DNA of 64,000 nt, taken from the NCBI GenBank assembly GCA_947496535.1, contig CANMDE010000001.1:682001-746000 (forward strand). The letters are read 5' to 3'. The stretch comes from an uncultured Paracoccaceae bacterium (GTDB lineage: Bacteria > Pseudomonadota > Alphaproteobacteria > Rhodobacterales > Rhodobacteraceae). Positions 41,704-51,100 of this stretch are shown in pieces. Position 1 is the first letter of the stretch, and each line of letters begins with the position of its first letter. A program made the translations under genes and the position numbers. The notes under the pieces are model-generated. The model was not told the DNA's origin. It did not search any database and saw only the letters and a list, made by a program, of their open reading frames with translations.

Positions 41704-42543
41704 ATGGAAGAACAAAGCCACACGCAATCTGCGTCGGAAGAGGAAGCTGACGAGCAGTCGATACAAGACGCAGCGAAACTCTCGCCCCGCCTTATCTACG
41801 AGGTCATTCGGCGGGATGGCGAAGAAGAACTGGAACGGCCAACACGGTCTTTGATCTGGTCCGGAATTGCAGCAGGGATCATGATCAGTTTTTCAGTTTT
41901 GGGGGAAGCGATTTTTCGTACCTATCTCCCAGATGCGCCAAGCAGTTATCTGATCGAAAACCTCGGCTACAGCCTTGGGTTCCTGCTCGTCATATTGGGA
42001 CGGATGCAGTTGTTTACCGAGAATACCATCACAACGGTACTGCCATTAATGGCTGCCCCTACTCGAGGGATGTTCGGCAGAGTCTGCAGGCTTTGGGGAA
42101 TCGTCTTGATTGCGAATGTCATCGGGGCCTTCATGATCGCCACAGTGTTTGCTCACACGTCAGCCATTTCACCGGACTTGATGCCTGCCTTGATGTCACT
42201 CTCGGAACACGCTGTTGGCATGCCCGCAGGAGAGAGCTTCATGCGCGCAATTCCAGCCGGTATCTTAGTCGCCGCGATTGTCTGGATGCTGCCACAAGTG
42301 GAAAACGCTGCGTTTTTTGTTATTCTTGTCTTTACCTGGTTAATCGCAGCAGGGGATTTCACCCATATCGTCGCGGGCTCTGTTGAAATGGGCCTATTGG
42401 CAGTGACCGGCAATCTTGGGTTTATCGATGCCATCTTCGGTTTTTTCCTGCCAGTTCTGTTTGGGAATGTTGTGGGTGGTACTGCAATCTTCACGCTTAT
42501 GGCTTGGGGCCAGGTCAGAGACGAGATGGTTGAACAAATCTGA
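41704..42543 (+). CDS. Formate/nitrite transporter family protein
   Basis: 279 residues from ATG 41704 (GTG 41701 in frame is an alternative). Six helices with the FNT pattern (SGIAAGIMISFSVLGEAI; NLGYSLGFLLVILGRMQLFTENTITTVLPL; NVVGGTAIFTLMAWGQV). The acidic N-terminus (residues 1-45) is longer than in FocA. It probably moves a small monovalent anion. Confidence 0.85.
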   Translation: MEEQSHTQSASEEEADEQSIQDAAKLSPRLIYEVIRRDGEEELERPTRSLIWSGIAAGIMISFSVLGEAIFRTYLPDAPSSYLIENLGYSLGFLLVILGRMQLFTENTITTVLPLMAAPTRGMFGRVCRLWGIVLIANVIGAFMIATVFAHTSAISPDLMPALMSLSEHAVGMPAGESFMRAIPAGILVAAIVWMLPQVENAAFFVILVFTWLIAAGDFTHIVAGSVEMGLLAVTGNLGFIDAIFGFFLPVLFGNVVGGTAIFTLMAWGQVRDEMVEQI

Positions 42544-42933
42544 ATTGATCACGCTAAGATAAACCGCGCTCGCGTTGTCAGGACATCCTTGCGGGGCACC
42601 TATTTTGCCCCGATCGGACACATCAGATGTGGTCCGACCTCAGTCGCTTGATATGCCAGGTCCTGACGACGAACTGCCGCTCTGGTTTAGCTGCGATTAC
42701 AGCTAAACCAGAGCCAAAGTTTTGCCACGCAGCTAGACGACCTTGAGCACATCTTACACATGCTGCTGTAGCATCGTAGCGGTCTGGATGTCCGCTTTCG
42801 TTTCGTCAACGCATGTTTTTCACTATCGCGGCTAACGACCGGTTTCCGCCCGCCCTTCCGGAGGCTCACTGATCATTGACTTGTCAGATCGGGTCCGCTT
42901 TGGGCTGATGAAATCAGGTCTGTAACTACCTCC
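42544..42933. repeat. Gene-free stretch with a strong 15-bp inverted repeat (42679-42714)
   Basis: GCTCTGGTTTAGCTG (42679-42693) is the exact reverse complement of CAGCTAAACCAGAGC (42700-42714), with a six-base loop. No T-run follows, so it may be a Rho-dependent or processing structure after the transporter gene, or the end of an element. Nothing else in this 390-base gap looks like a gene. Confidence 0.6.
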
Positions 42934-44016
42934 TCAACCCGCTGAAAGCCTGTTAACGCAATGATTGGCAACAAACAGTAGGGCGTCCCGACTAGTTTCA
43001 GTCGACACCCAGGAACTGATCGGCTGAAAGCCCGAGGCTACATCAAAGTATACGCCCAACTCATTAGCCGACAGCAGAATTTCCGAAACCATCGATTTCG
43101 GTAGGTCCAGTGTTACCTTTGAGAATCCATTATCAGCCTGCTCCACCGAATAGGGAACTTCAATTTGCCTGTTTAGCCCAAGTCGCAAATATCCCGTCGT
43201 CAGAGCGTCTCGCACTCTATCGACAGGTCCCAAAATATCAAAATCTAAGAATAGTTGTCCAGGCACGAGCTCGTTGCAGTATAAGCTGAGCTCAAAGTCA
43301 CGATTATCATCTGATATCGGCCTAGCAAAGGCACGGTAGCCGTCCGCCATCATATTTACACGCCACGCACCCTGTCCATCAGGTTTGCTGCCATGCAAGC
43401 GTTCGAATAAGCACGGGTCTATGCGTTCAAAGCCAGACTGCTTCGAGTACGGATAGAATGAGATGTTCCAACAATCGAGATCAGTGTTGTTGAACCAAAG
43501 AATGTCTTCTGGTGCAATGTAAGTAACGAATGCGTTTATGGCGCCATGTGCAACTCCATGCTCGATGGCATGAACTGACATGATCTCGTTGCAGTCAGGG
43601 TCGGGAACGCCACCACGCGAGCAGCTATGTTGCCCGAACCGTCCGCTCGCCGAAGTGGTTCTGTAGTTCCCAGAGATGTAAAGAATTGACGCGCAGGCGG
43701 ATGCACAACTTGCTCCATCAGGGATTACCATATGGACAATGAAATCAGCGTTGACGGCACTCATTTGAAGCGCTGCGTCAACACTTCCGCCAGGGCTGTT
43801 CAACAGGACCACCCGTGCACCATGGGGCTGCTCGGGAGTCTGCTGCAAGGCGTCTCTATAGCGGGCGGCATCGCCGATTTCGATGGGGCCTTCCGACAGC
43901 AGCACTTCACGCCCATCCATTTGTACCATTGTGAATTCCATGGCTGAAAGGCGAGAAGCCATTGCAAAGACAACCATGCTCAGAAAGAGCACGTAAACAG
44001 GCGTTAGATACTTCAA
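42934..44016 (-). CDS. Secreted ClpP/crotonase-fold protein (COG3904-like)
   Basis: 360 residues. Signal peptide at 1-24. The ClpP-like fold is indicated by RVVLLNSPGGSVDAALQMSA and GASCASACASILYISGN, where the Ser in SCASACA is the candidate nucleophile; paired cysteines suggest an oxidising compartment. Residues 200-360 have no recognised domain. The protein is probably periplasmic. Its role is unknown; COG3904-type proteins sit beside many unrelated genes. Confidence 0.75.
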   Translation of the reverse strand: MKYLTPVYVLFLSMVVFAMASRLSAMEFTMVQMDGREVLLSEGPIEIGDAARYRDALQQTPEQPHGARVVLLNSPGGSVDAALQMSAVNADFIVHMVIPDGASCASACASILYISGNYRTTSASGRFGQHSCSRGGVPDPDCNEIMSVHAIEHGVAHGAINAFVTYIAPEDILWFNNTDLDCWNISFYPYSKQSGFERIDPCLFERLHGSKPDGQGAWRVNMMADGYRAFARPISDDNRDFELSLYCNELVPGQLFLDFDILGPVDRVRDALTTGYLRLGLNRQIEVPYSVEQADNGFSKVTLDLPKSMVSEILLSANELGVYFDVASGFQPISSWVSTETSRDALLFVANHCVNRLSAG

Positions 44017-44343
44017 CTCAAATCCTAACTGGACAATGGCCCACTAAGAATAGGTGAAGCATTCTTTGGATTCTATCAAGTAACCGCAGTCGACAATACG
44101 TTTCGAAAGTAAAAAAGACTATTTTGGCGCACAACATCAGACCCGTTTGATCGTAGCAAAAAAGCGCAGATCCAGTCATCGGAGCGCTTGCAGTCTCTTG
44201 CTGCTTAGCCAGCGCAGGCCGCAAATCGAATGTCCGGTTCGGGCTGTGAGCGGCGGTTGCGAAAAGCCAGGCGGACGGCAGCTGTGTCCGCATGTTACCA
44301 GTTCATGCGCCGCGCCGCGAAGGTCTGCTATGGCCACTGCCCC

Positions 44344-44461
44344 AGTCTCATTAATGAAAAATGCTAAGTGATTGTTCTCATTGCAGGGGCAGTCTCATCA
44401 TTAAAGGACTCCGACAAAAGCTGTCGGAATCCTTTAATGATGGGACTGAATTAATGAGACT
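44344..44461. repeat. Nested palindrome of about 118 bp
   Basis: The outer arms AGTCTCATTAAT (44344-44355) and ATTAATGAGACT (44450-44461) are exact inverted copies. Inside, a 27-bp stem 44390-44416 with 44422-44448 has two wobble-type mismatches and a five-base loop (AAAGC). The inner arm also begins with AGTCTCAT, so inner and outer units are related. No gene overlaps it. Confidence 0.7.
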
Positions 44462-44977
44462 CCTTCCCCTTTAGTATCAACCACATAAGAATTCCTGTAA
44501 TTTAAACGATTTAAACGCCTCATACGGTGAAAACCTCATTGTACAGCATCTGCTGGCAAGTCTAGCGCCTCAAAGACAGCGCAGAGTGGACACGCCGTAA
44601 TTTCCTGAGCATTTGCGCTGGCGTGTTCAGAACACTAAGTCGGCTTTTCAAAACCAATAACTGGAGTGGCATCCAGTTGTCGCGAGCCCAAAGTAGTTGT
44701 TGGCACCTACCCCACTGCTCGGGCCATGCGCCAGATTTGACCTGCGGCCCATACCGGACATTGGTTGCTCTGCCACGATGCAGCAACCGCAACCCGCATT
44801 GCAGACATTCGCTGAAGCGGCTCGGTATCAAAGATGATGTACGTCAAACTGCTGATCCAGCCCATTTTAATTGATTGTTCCTGGCATCCAGCCGCAAACG
44901 GCCCAGAACCGATATCCGGCGCCCACAGACAATGCTGCGGTCGCAGACCAAAAAGCTGACTTTGCATCATCGTCCTT
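44462..44977. other. Gene-free stretch with diverged repeats
   Basis: Contains the repeats related to 29541-29580 (44781-44816) and GCTGCGGTCGCAG (44934-44946). Short frames in both directions have no family features. No terminator or tRNA seen. Confidence 0.4.
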
Positions 44978-45787
44978 CTATGTTGGCTTCCTATAGTACC
45001 AAATACCTGTGGTGGCCTCCCAGTAACAATCGTTCTTACCCTTACGTCGACCAGTCCAAGATGTGCCCTTGGGGATCGAATAGTATTTTCTCAGCGTTTC
45101 TTCGATCGACGGGACTCTTCTGCCGTCAGGCAATGGAGAGTGCATATGAGGTAAAATCGGCTGGAAGGTCTCGCCATACCGAAATTGCCCGGCCTCACTA
45201 TTTTCGTTGTCTCCAATACGAGCAAACTTCTCAATAGGTGTCTGTGCCGTAAGTTTTGACGCCTTCTTTCGATCACCCTTCTTCCTTGTCTGTTTTTCAA
45301 CTTTTGGGATCTCACTAACCCACTTGTTTGCTTTTGTAAGGTCTGCGATCGTCTTAAGAGGAGCTCGACGAACAGAGTTGTTGTCTCTACGAGTTACCAG
45401 TTCCAAATTTGTCGGACGGTTGTCGTCGGGCTTATCGTTGATGTGGTGTACATCAAGATCTCGTGGCGGCCATTTTCCCAACGCGACCGCCACTATGAAG
45501 CGATGCACCAGTATCCGTTTGTTGCTGTCGGGAAAGTACTGATAGCCAATCTCATCACGATTGTAGGCACCGTTGTCCCGCGCCCCGGCGACGGTTCCCG
45601 TTGGAAAGTCAAAATCAGTTCGAGATATTAGCTGCTCCAAGTCAGGGTAAGGGTACTCGCTGGGAAGATGAAATCTATAGTCGGATTCCAAGAGTTTCTT
45701 TACAAATTCAATATCTTGCATACCGCTCAGCAATTCAATTCGCTTAACTAGAACACCACGAGACCTTCGCCCTGGATGATAATACAT
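44978..45787 (-). CDS. HNH endonuclease
   Basis: 269 residues. The HNH_3-type core NKRILVHRFIVAVALGKWPPRDLDVHHINDKPDDNRPTNLELVTRRDN holds the His-His and Asn/His metal ligands at about residues 90-135. The rest is basic and probably DNA-binding. The start at 45787 has a poor ribosome site. Free-standing HNH proteins are often selfish or phage-related. It lies divergent from the HEPN-like gene. Confidence 0.75.
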   Translation of the reverse strand: MYYHPGRRSRGVLVKRIELLSGMQDIEFVKKLLESDYRFHLPSEYPYPDLEQLISRTDFDFPTGTVAGARDNGAYNRDEIGYQYFPDSNKRILVHRFIVAVALGKWPPRDLDVHHINDKPDDNRPTNLELVTRRDNNSVRRAPLKTIADLTKANKWVSEIPKVEKQTRKKGDRKKASKLTAQTPIEKFARIGDNENSEAGQFRYGETFQPILPHMHSPLPDGRRVPSIEETLRKYYSIPKGTSWTGRRKGKNDCYWEATTGIWYYRKPT

Positions 45788-45918
45788 ATGGGTATTCTTC
45801 GGTCCAATTGAAGGCGGCTATTCTTTGTGCTCAATGACATTCGTGCATTATGCAGCATTCCCCAGTGTCAGATGATGGGGTTTTGGTAGAAAACGAACCG
45901 TGGAAAATGGAGATTCAA

Positions 45919-46521
45919 ATGGCCAAGCGGCTGACCTTTGAGGAATTGCTGGGTAAGGAGTTTCGTTGGCCCCAACCTGGAGATGATCCATTCGACGTTG
46001 ATGAAAGCGGGGATCACGCGGCGCTAGCAGAAAACGACTTCACGCGTTTCGTTTTGATGTTTGAGGGCTACCGCAAGTCAGCTGATGCTCTTGTAGCCTG
46101 TGCACTCGATGACTGGAGAGAGGCAGATTTCTTAATTTATCCGATCCTGTTCTTGTATCGCCACGCTTTGGAGCTGAACCTGAAGTACATTATTAACGTA
46201 TACGGCCACCAAGTTGGCATTGAGCCCGTATGGAATTCGCATAACTTCAATGTGCTTTGGTCCCGCTTTCTGGAGGTGCTTGACGGATTTGGTACTGATG
46301 ACCCTGATCGCGCCGATCAGATTGTTGGCGGCGTTATCGCACAGTTCGGCAATGTCGATCCTGGCTCGTTTTCCCATCGATACCCGTGTGACCGCTTGGG
46401 AAATCCCATTCCGCTTGTTCAGGATCGCATGAACTTAGTAACACTCAAGGACGTGATGGATGGGGTGTTTGGCTATTTCACCGGAACGGATGGCTATTTG
46501 CGTAGCCTCGCGAACGCCTAA
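45919..46521 (+). CDS. HEPN-like hypothetical protein
   Basis: 200 residues from ATG 45919 (MAKRLTFEELLGKEF), with GGAGATTCAA upstream; the frame opens at 45850. Helical core RFVLMFEGYRKSADALVACALDD and FLIYPILFLYRHALELNLKYIIN resembles HEPN-type folds (helix pairs with LYRHALEL), but no classical RX4-6H motif is visible. I do not claim a function. Its neighbours are an HNH gene and the PIN system. Confidence 0.5.
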   Translation: MAKRLTFEELLGKEFRWPQPGDDPFDVDESGDHAALAENDFTRFVLMFEGYRKSADALVACALDDWREADFLIYPILFLYRHALELNLKYIINVYGHQVGIEPVWNSHNFNVLWSRFLEVLDGFGTDDPDRADQIVGGVIAQFGNVDPGSFSHRYPCDRLGNPIPLVQDRMNLVTLKDVMDGVFGYFTGTDGYLRSLANA

Positions 46522-46883
46522 GAAGCGAACAAGCCGGTTGCGTGAGCATTCAAACTGGCATCCGGCCCTTACTGGGCATTGAGGTGAACAACTACGTAGC
46601 CTCATCGAAACAGACGTCAGACGATACTGCCTAGCCGTCATGCGGTGCAGCAGTAAATGCCGACTTCTTACCTGTCGGAAGCTGGCGATTGTAATGCACC
46701 CAAAACACTTGACTTGGTATCCATGAGGGCTGATCTCCGCGATGCCAAATCTACTAAGGGCAAGCCACCAGCAGCTGCTGGTCGTTTCAGCGATGCCGTC
46801 GACCGTCTCTGCTACGTCGTCGCTTCTAGTATCTATCAGCCAAGATCACTATATTGTGTGCACTGTGACGGTATGAAGGCAAG
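46522..46883. other. Gene-free stretch
   Basis: 362 bases; no supported gene or structure. Confidence 0.4.
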
Positions 46884-48110
46884 ATGTATAGGATGAGCGA
46901 AGACGATTCTGACGAGCAGAAGCCCAAAGGTTTCGACATTTCCAAATTTGATGGGGAAATGAGCGATGACAGGCGCGCGGCAGCGGGTGAACGACTAAAA
47001 GAACAGTTCGAGGAATTAGCCGACGGCGAGGCTATGCTGCCACCAGCTCTGCAGGGTATCGGCGGGCTGACCGCAGTCAAGAAAGCCATGCGATCCGCCA
47101 ATGGCTTGCTAGACGCAAATAATGCGAGTGGGCTTGGAAGAATCCAAGACCAGATCGACGCGATAACAGGTCGTGGCGCGTTCTCTGAGATGCTTGCGGT
47201 TCAAGAACGGATGCGAGATCTTCTACCCGACATTCAAGCACATTCATCTGCCTTCGCTGGCTTGCCTGACTATGCCGCGCATACGTCTGCGATACAAAGT
47301 GCCTTGGGAGCTATTACCGCTCTGCCCGAGCCGTGGGGCGACGTTTATGGTCTCTCCGCTGCGTCCCGTCTGGCGGAAGAAATGCGCAGACAGCAAGCTG
47401 TTTATCTCGAACCTGTCCGTGCGTTCGCTGGCATTCAAAGTGGAGCCATAGCTGATATCCACCAATCGATTGAGGCGATGGTATTGCCGCGTTTGGACAT
47501 AATGGAATCGTTGGGCATCGGACGCATAGCGGATGCATTCGGTGCAGCAAACGTTTATCAGTCACTTGGTTTGGGATCGGATTACGACGCCCAAATGCGC
47601 GCAATCACTTCATCACTCGGCGGACACATCGAGGGGCTAACTGCAGCTCAGGCATTGCGGGACGCCATGTTCCCATCGGATTTGACGGATGCCATAGAAA
47701 GCTTGTTGGCCCGTAGCCTTGCAGCGCAAGAGGCTATGCTAGCCGAGTATCGAGAAAGCTCGGCTGACGCCAAAACGGAAGCTCGTTTCAATCGGCGGTT
47801 GGTAACGCTTGCCACCATTATCAACGTCTTGATGTTTTTTATGACCGTGGCGCTAAACATCGAGGATCGGCTCGCAGATGATGATGATGCGGTGCGCAAG
47901 AACACTGAAGCAGTGTTGCAGATGCAGCAGTCCTTCGATGAAATGGCAGCGCAGTTGCAGCACATGAATGAAATACAGGAGGCGGCTACAGAACAGGGTA
48001 GAGCCGCAGACGTAGCCATTGCAGAAATTCTAAGAGAAATAGCCAACAACTTGGCTGACCAAGTGGAGGCAGAGGTACATGACGTATCAAAGGCTCCCTC
48101 GGCAGACTAG
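46884..48110 (+). CDS. Unknown helical membrane protein of the TPR/PIN two-gene unit
   Basis: 408 residues. A charged N-terminus (MYRMSEDDSDEQKPKGFD), an Ala/Ile-rich helical domain (50-300), one membrane helix at about residues 306-325 (VTLATIINVLMFFMTVALN), then an acidic patch and a coiled coil at about 337-395. No signal peptide. No family recognised. The next gene starts 50 bases after its stop, so they probably form a pair, the membrane protein acting as a sensor or anchor. Confidence 0.6.
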   Translation: MYRMSEDDSDEQKPKGFDISKFDGEMSDDRRAAAGERLKEQFEELADGEAMLPPALQGIGGLTAVKKAMRSANGLLDANNASGLGRIQDQIDAITGRGAFSEMLAVQERMRDLLPDIQAHSSAFAGLPDYAAHTSAIQSALGAITALPEPWGDVYGLSAASRLAEEMRRQQAVYLEPVRAFAGIQSGAIADIHQSIEAMVLPRLDIMESLGIGRIADAFGAANVYQSLGLGSDYDAQMRAITSSLGGHIEGLTAAQALRDAMFPSDLTDAIESLLARSLAAQEAMLAEYRESSADAKTEARFNRRLVTLATIINVLMFFMTVALNIEDRLADDDDAVRKNTEAVLQMQQSFDEMAAQLQHMNEIQEAATEQGRAADVAIAEILREIANNLADQVEAEVHDVSKAPSAD

Positions 48111-48160
48111 CTTAAGGACTGTAGGCCGAATGAATATTATGCAGTTTCTTCAAATTTGGT

Positions 48161-51100
48161 TTGACACGCGTGACCGACCGGAGTGACACAAAACCCGAAA
48201 ATGAAGCCATTAAGCTTCCAGAAGCTCAAAATTTACCCGCAGTGATTGAGCCGGAAGGTCTTCCTGTGCCAGCTCCACAAGAGGCAGCGGACAAACCCCA
48301 AAAAATTGAACCGCCTGAAAAGGGTACATTTGCCAGCGAAGCAAATCGCAATCTCCTAGACGCTGGAGTCTCCATGATTCCTGTCGCCGGGGGCGCGCTA
48401 GCGAATCTTGGGCGGCACGCCCTTCCTTCCGAGCGAGACAAAAAAACTTCGGAATGGCGCGCAGAAGTCAGCAAAACTGTTAACCGCAACAGTGAAGCAA
48501 TCAACGTTCAGGAAAATAAAACTCGCGAGCTGGGACTTGAGCAAGAAAAACTCAAGGAAACCGTTGAGGCAACCGTCGATCAAGTCAGCAAGTTGTCAAA
48601 GGACGAAGGCACCGGCGTTATCGAAGCCGACCCATTCGACGGGGAGTTTGCGATCTATCGCCAGTTAGTGGATCAAGAGAAGTTTCAAACCGCGCTGACC
48701 CTTCTAACGAGCAGGTTTGACCAAGATCCATGCATTAAGGAGCATACGCGAGCCCGTGCTCAGTCTTTGAAGGCTATCTGCCTGAAGGGCTTGGGCGATG
48801 ATCGATCTGCTGCTGAGCATTTCTTGGATGCACTCAAGCTTGATCCGGAGAATATCAAGCATCGGGGCAATTCTGTTGTTGCCCAACTAATTTTGGACGA
48901 CCCTGCTTCAGCTGTCGAAACGGTCACTCAGTTAGTCGCAGATGAACCGGAAAACCCCATGCATTGGGCAAATCTTATCTATGCCAGAAGTGCTATGGGT
49001 GAGATCGTGCCCGACGACGATGTTCCCGCGAAGTTTCTTCAGCATGAGGATGTCAGTCTCGCCCGGGTTGTCACGTTGCGAGCACATGATGATCTGCGTT
49101 GGAAGCGGATCGCAAGATCTTCATTGGCACTTAATCCGGACTCAAAAGGCCTTTCGCGCGCTGTCGCAGAAGCCGACATAGATGATGCTGTACAACTGAA
49201 GCAAAATGGCAGCGTAGCCGCAGGGGAACTTGCTCTGGCTCAACAGCGGACGCAGGACGCGGCTAAAGTGTTACTCGCGCAATGGCAGGATCACGCTGCT
49301 TCAGAGGCCTTTGTAGCAGCTCCCGATATCGTCCTGTTTCAAAACACATTGATGGCGCTGCATTTCTGCGGGCGCAGTGACGAAGGGAAACGACTGATCA
49401 ACGCGAATAAGAGCATCGCTTTTCAAGACAATAGCGCGCGTCGTGCGGTAGCGATTTTCGCGATAGACACCGACGACGATGACCTTCTCGAAGCTGCGCT
49501 GGCGGATCGGTTTCCTGGAGACTCGGCTCCAAGGTTAGAAAGCGCGCTGCGGTCCGAAAGCTGGGTCGAAGCTTTGGAAATCCTTGAGTTGGATGGTGAT
49601 CAACTCGAGGGGCAAAGCAGAATTGCTTCGGACTACATGGCAGAAATGCTGCGTGCAGCGCTTGAACCTGACGACAAGCGCGACGATGCTTTTGCTAAAG
49701 TCCTGCATAGTACCGATCCTGATGCGCACGCAGATCTTGTCCTAAGCCGACTTGCCCGAAGTGTCGGAGAAGAGGCGGCTTCAGAAAGAGCCTTCGAACG
49801 GGCACTAACAGCGGATCTCGCTAACGATCACGATGCGAGGATCCGGCTCGCTCTTGAATGCATGAACCGTGACATACCAGAACGCGCGGTGGAGCTTTTG
49901 GAGGGCCATGTCGACACCCGCACAGCCACATCTGAACGGCGAGCTCTCGCCCTTGCCTATGCCAGCACTTCAGTGCCGCTCGCGACCGGCGTGAACTTCT
50001 TCAGTGAAGTTCGGAAGGCGGCGAACGCGGATGAAGAAATTCAAAGGGCCGGTGGACACTTCCATTTGAATCGGCGTAGACCGGACGAGGCAGTACCGTG
50101 GTTCCGCCGCGCTCTCGCGGCCGACCCGAAACGGGCGCAAACGTATCTTGCACTCTGGCAGGCACTTTCCAGAGCCGGCAAGGTCGCGCAAGCGGAGAGT
50201 CTACTTTCAGATGTGGTCCTGAGTCAGCTGACAGGCGGGCTCAGGGACCAGATGGATCTCGCGCAGTTGATGTGGCGCAGTGGCCGAAGTGACGCTTTGG
50301 ACCACGCCTATGAAATCGCTGTCCGTAATCAGCACGACCTAGGGGTTTGCCTGTCCTATGTTGGGCTGGTCCTAGGCGACGCTTTCGGCTCCAAAGCACC
50401 GCCTATGCCCGAAAGTGTGACGGTCGTGCCTGGTAGCTTCGTTCGCCTGTCCCGTGAGAGCGGCGACCCCATGCAGTTTGTCATCGATTCTGAATCGCAA
50501 GATCTGCCAAGTCACCTTGCTGAAGATCACCAGATTGTATCTAGAACGCTCGGATTGCAGGTCGGCGATGAGTTCGAAACGGAAAGCGGTCCAAGCCGTT
50601 TTCGCTGGCGCGTTGAAGAGGTTAAGTCCAAATACCTGCACCTGTTTCATGATCTGTCGCGCTCGATTCAAGATCGTTTCCCAGAGAACGGCTCATTCTA
50701 TTCCCTGACGATTGTGGACAACGACCTTACGCCAATTCTTGAGACTGTTAAGGCGCGTCGCGCAGAAGTTGAGAGGGTCGAAAAGCTCTATCGAGAGAAC
50801 CCGATGCCGCTCGCAGCTGTTGCCTCGGCAGGAGGTGGGGACGCAATCGATTTCGCGTTACATATGGCGCAAAGTGGGCAACAGGTATTCAGCGCAACCG
50901 GCCTCACCCAGGATGCAAGTGTTGAGATGGCTCGTGCAAAGCAGGCCGCAGAAAAGGGGGTCGTTTTAGATACTTATACGGCGTGGGTTCTTAGCAAGCT
51001 TCGGCTTCTTGGCGCAACCGCACAGGCCTTTCAACGTGTGATCGCACCAGCATCACTTTTGGATGAACTCGCTGCGAAGATTGAAGATCTGAGGAAACAC

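Noticed and set aside
42687..42869. 60-residue minus-strand frame
   Set aside because: Basic composition, no motif, and includes the hairpin.
45207..45542. 111-residue plus-strand frame
   Set aside because: Antisense shadow of the HNH gene with no motif.
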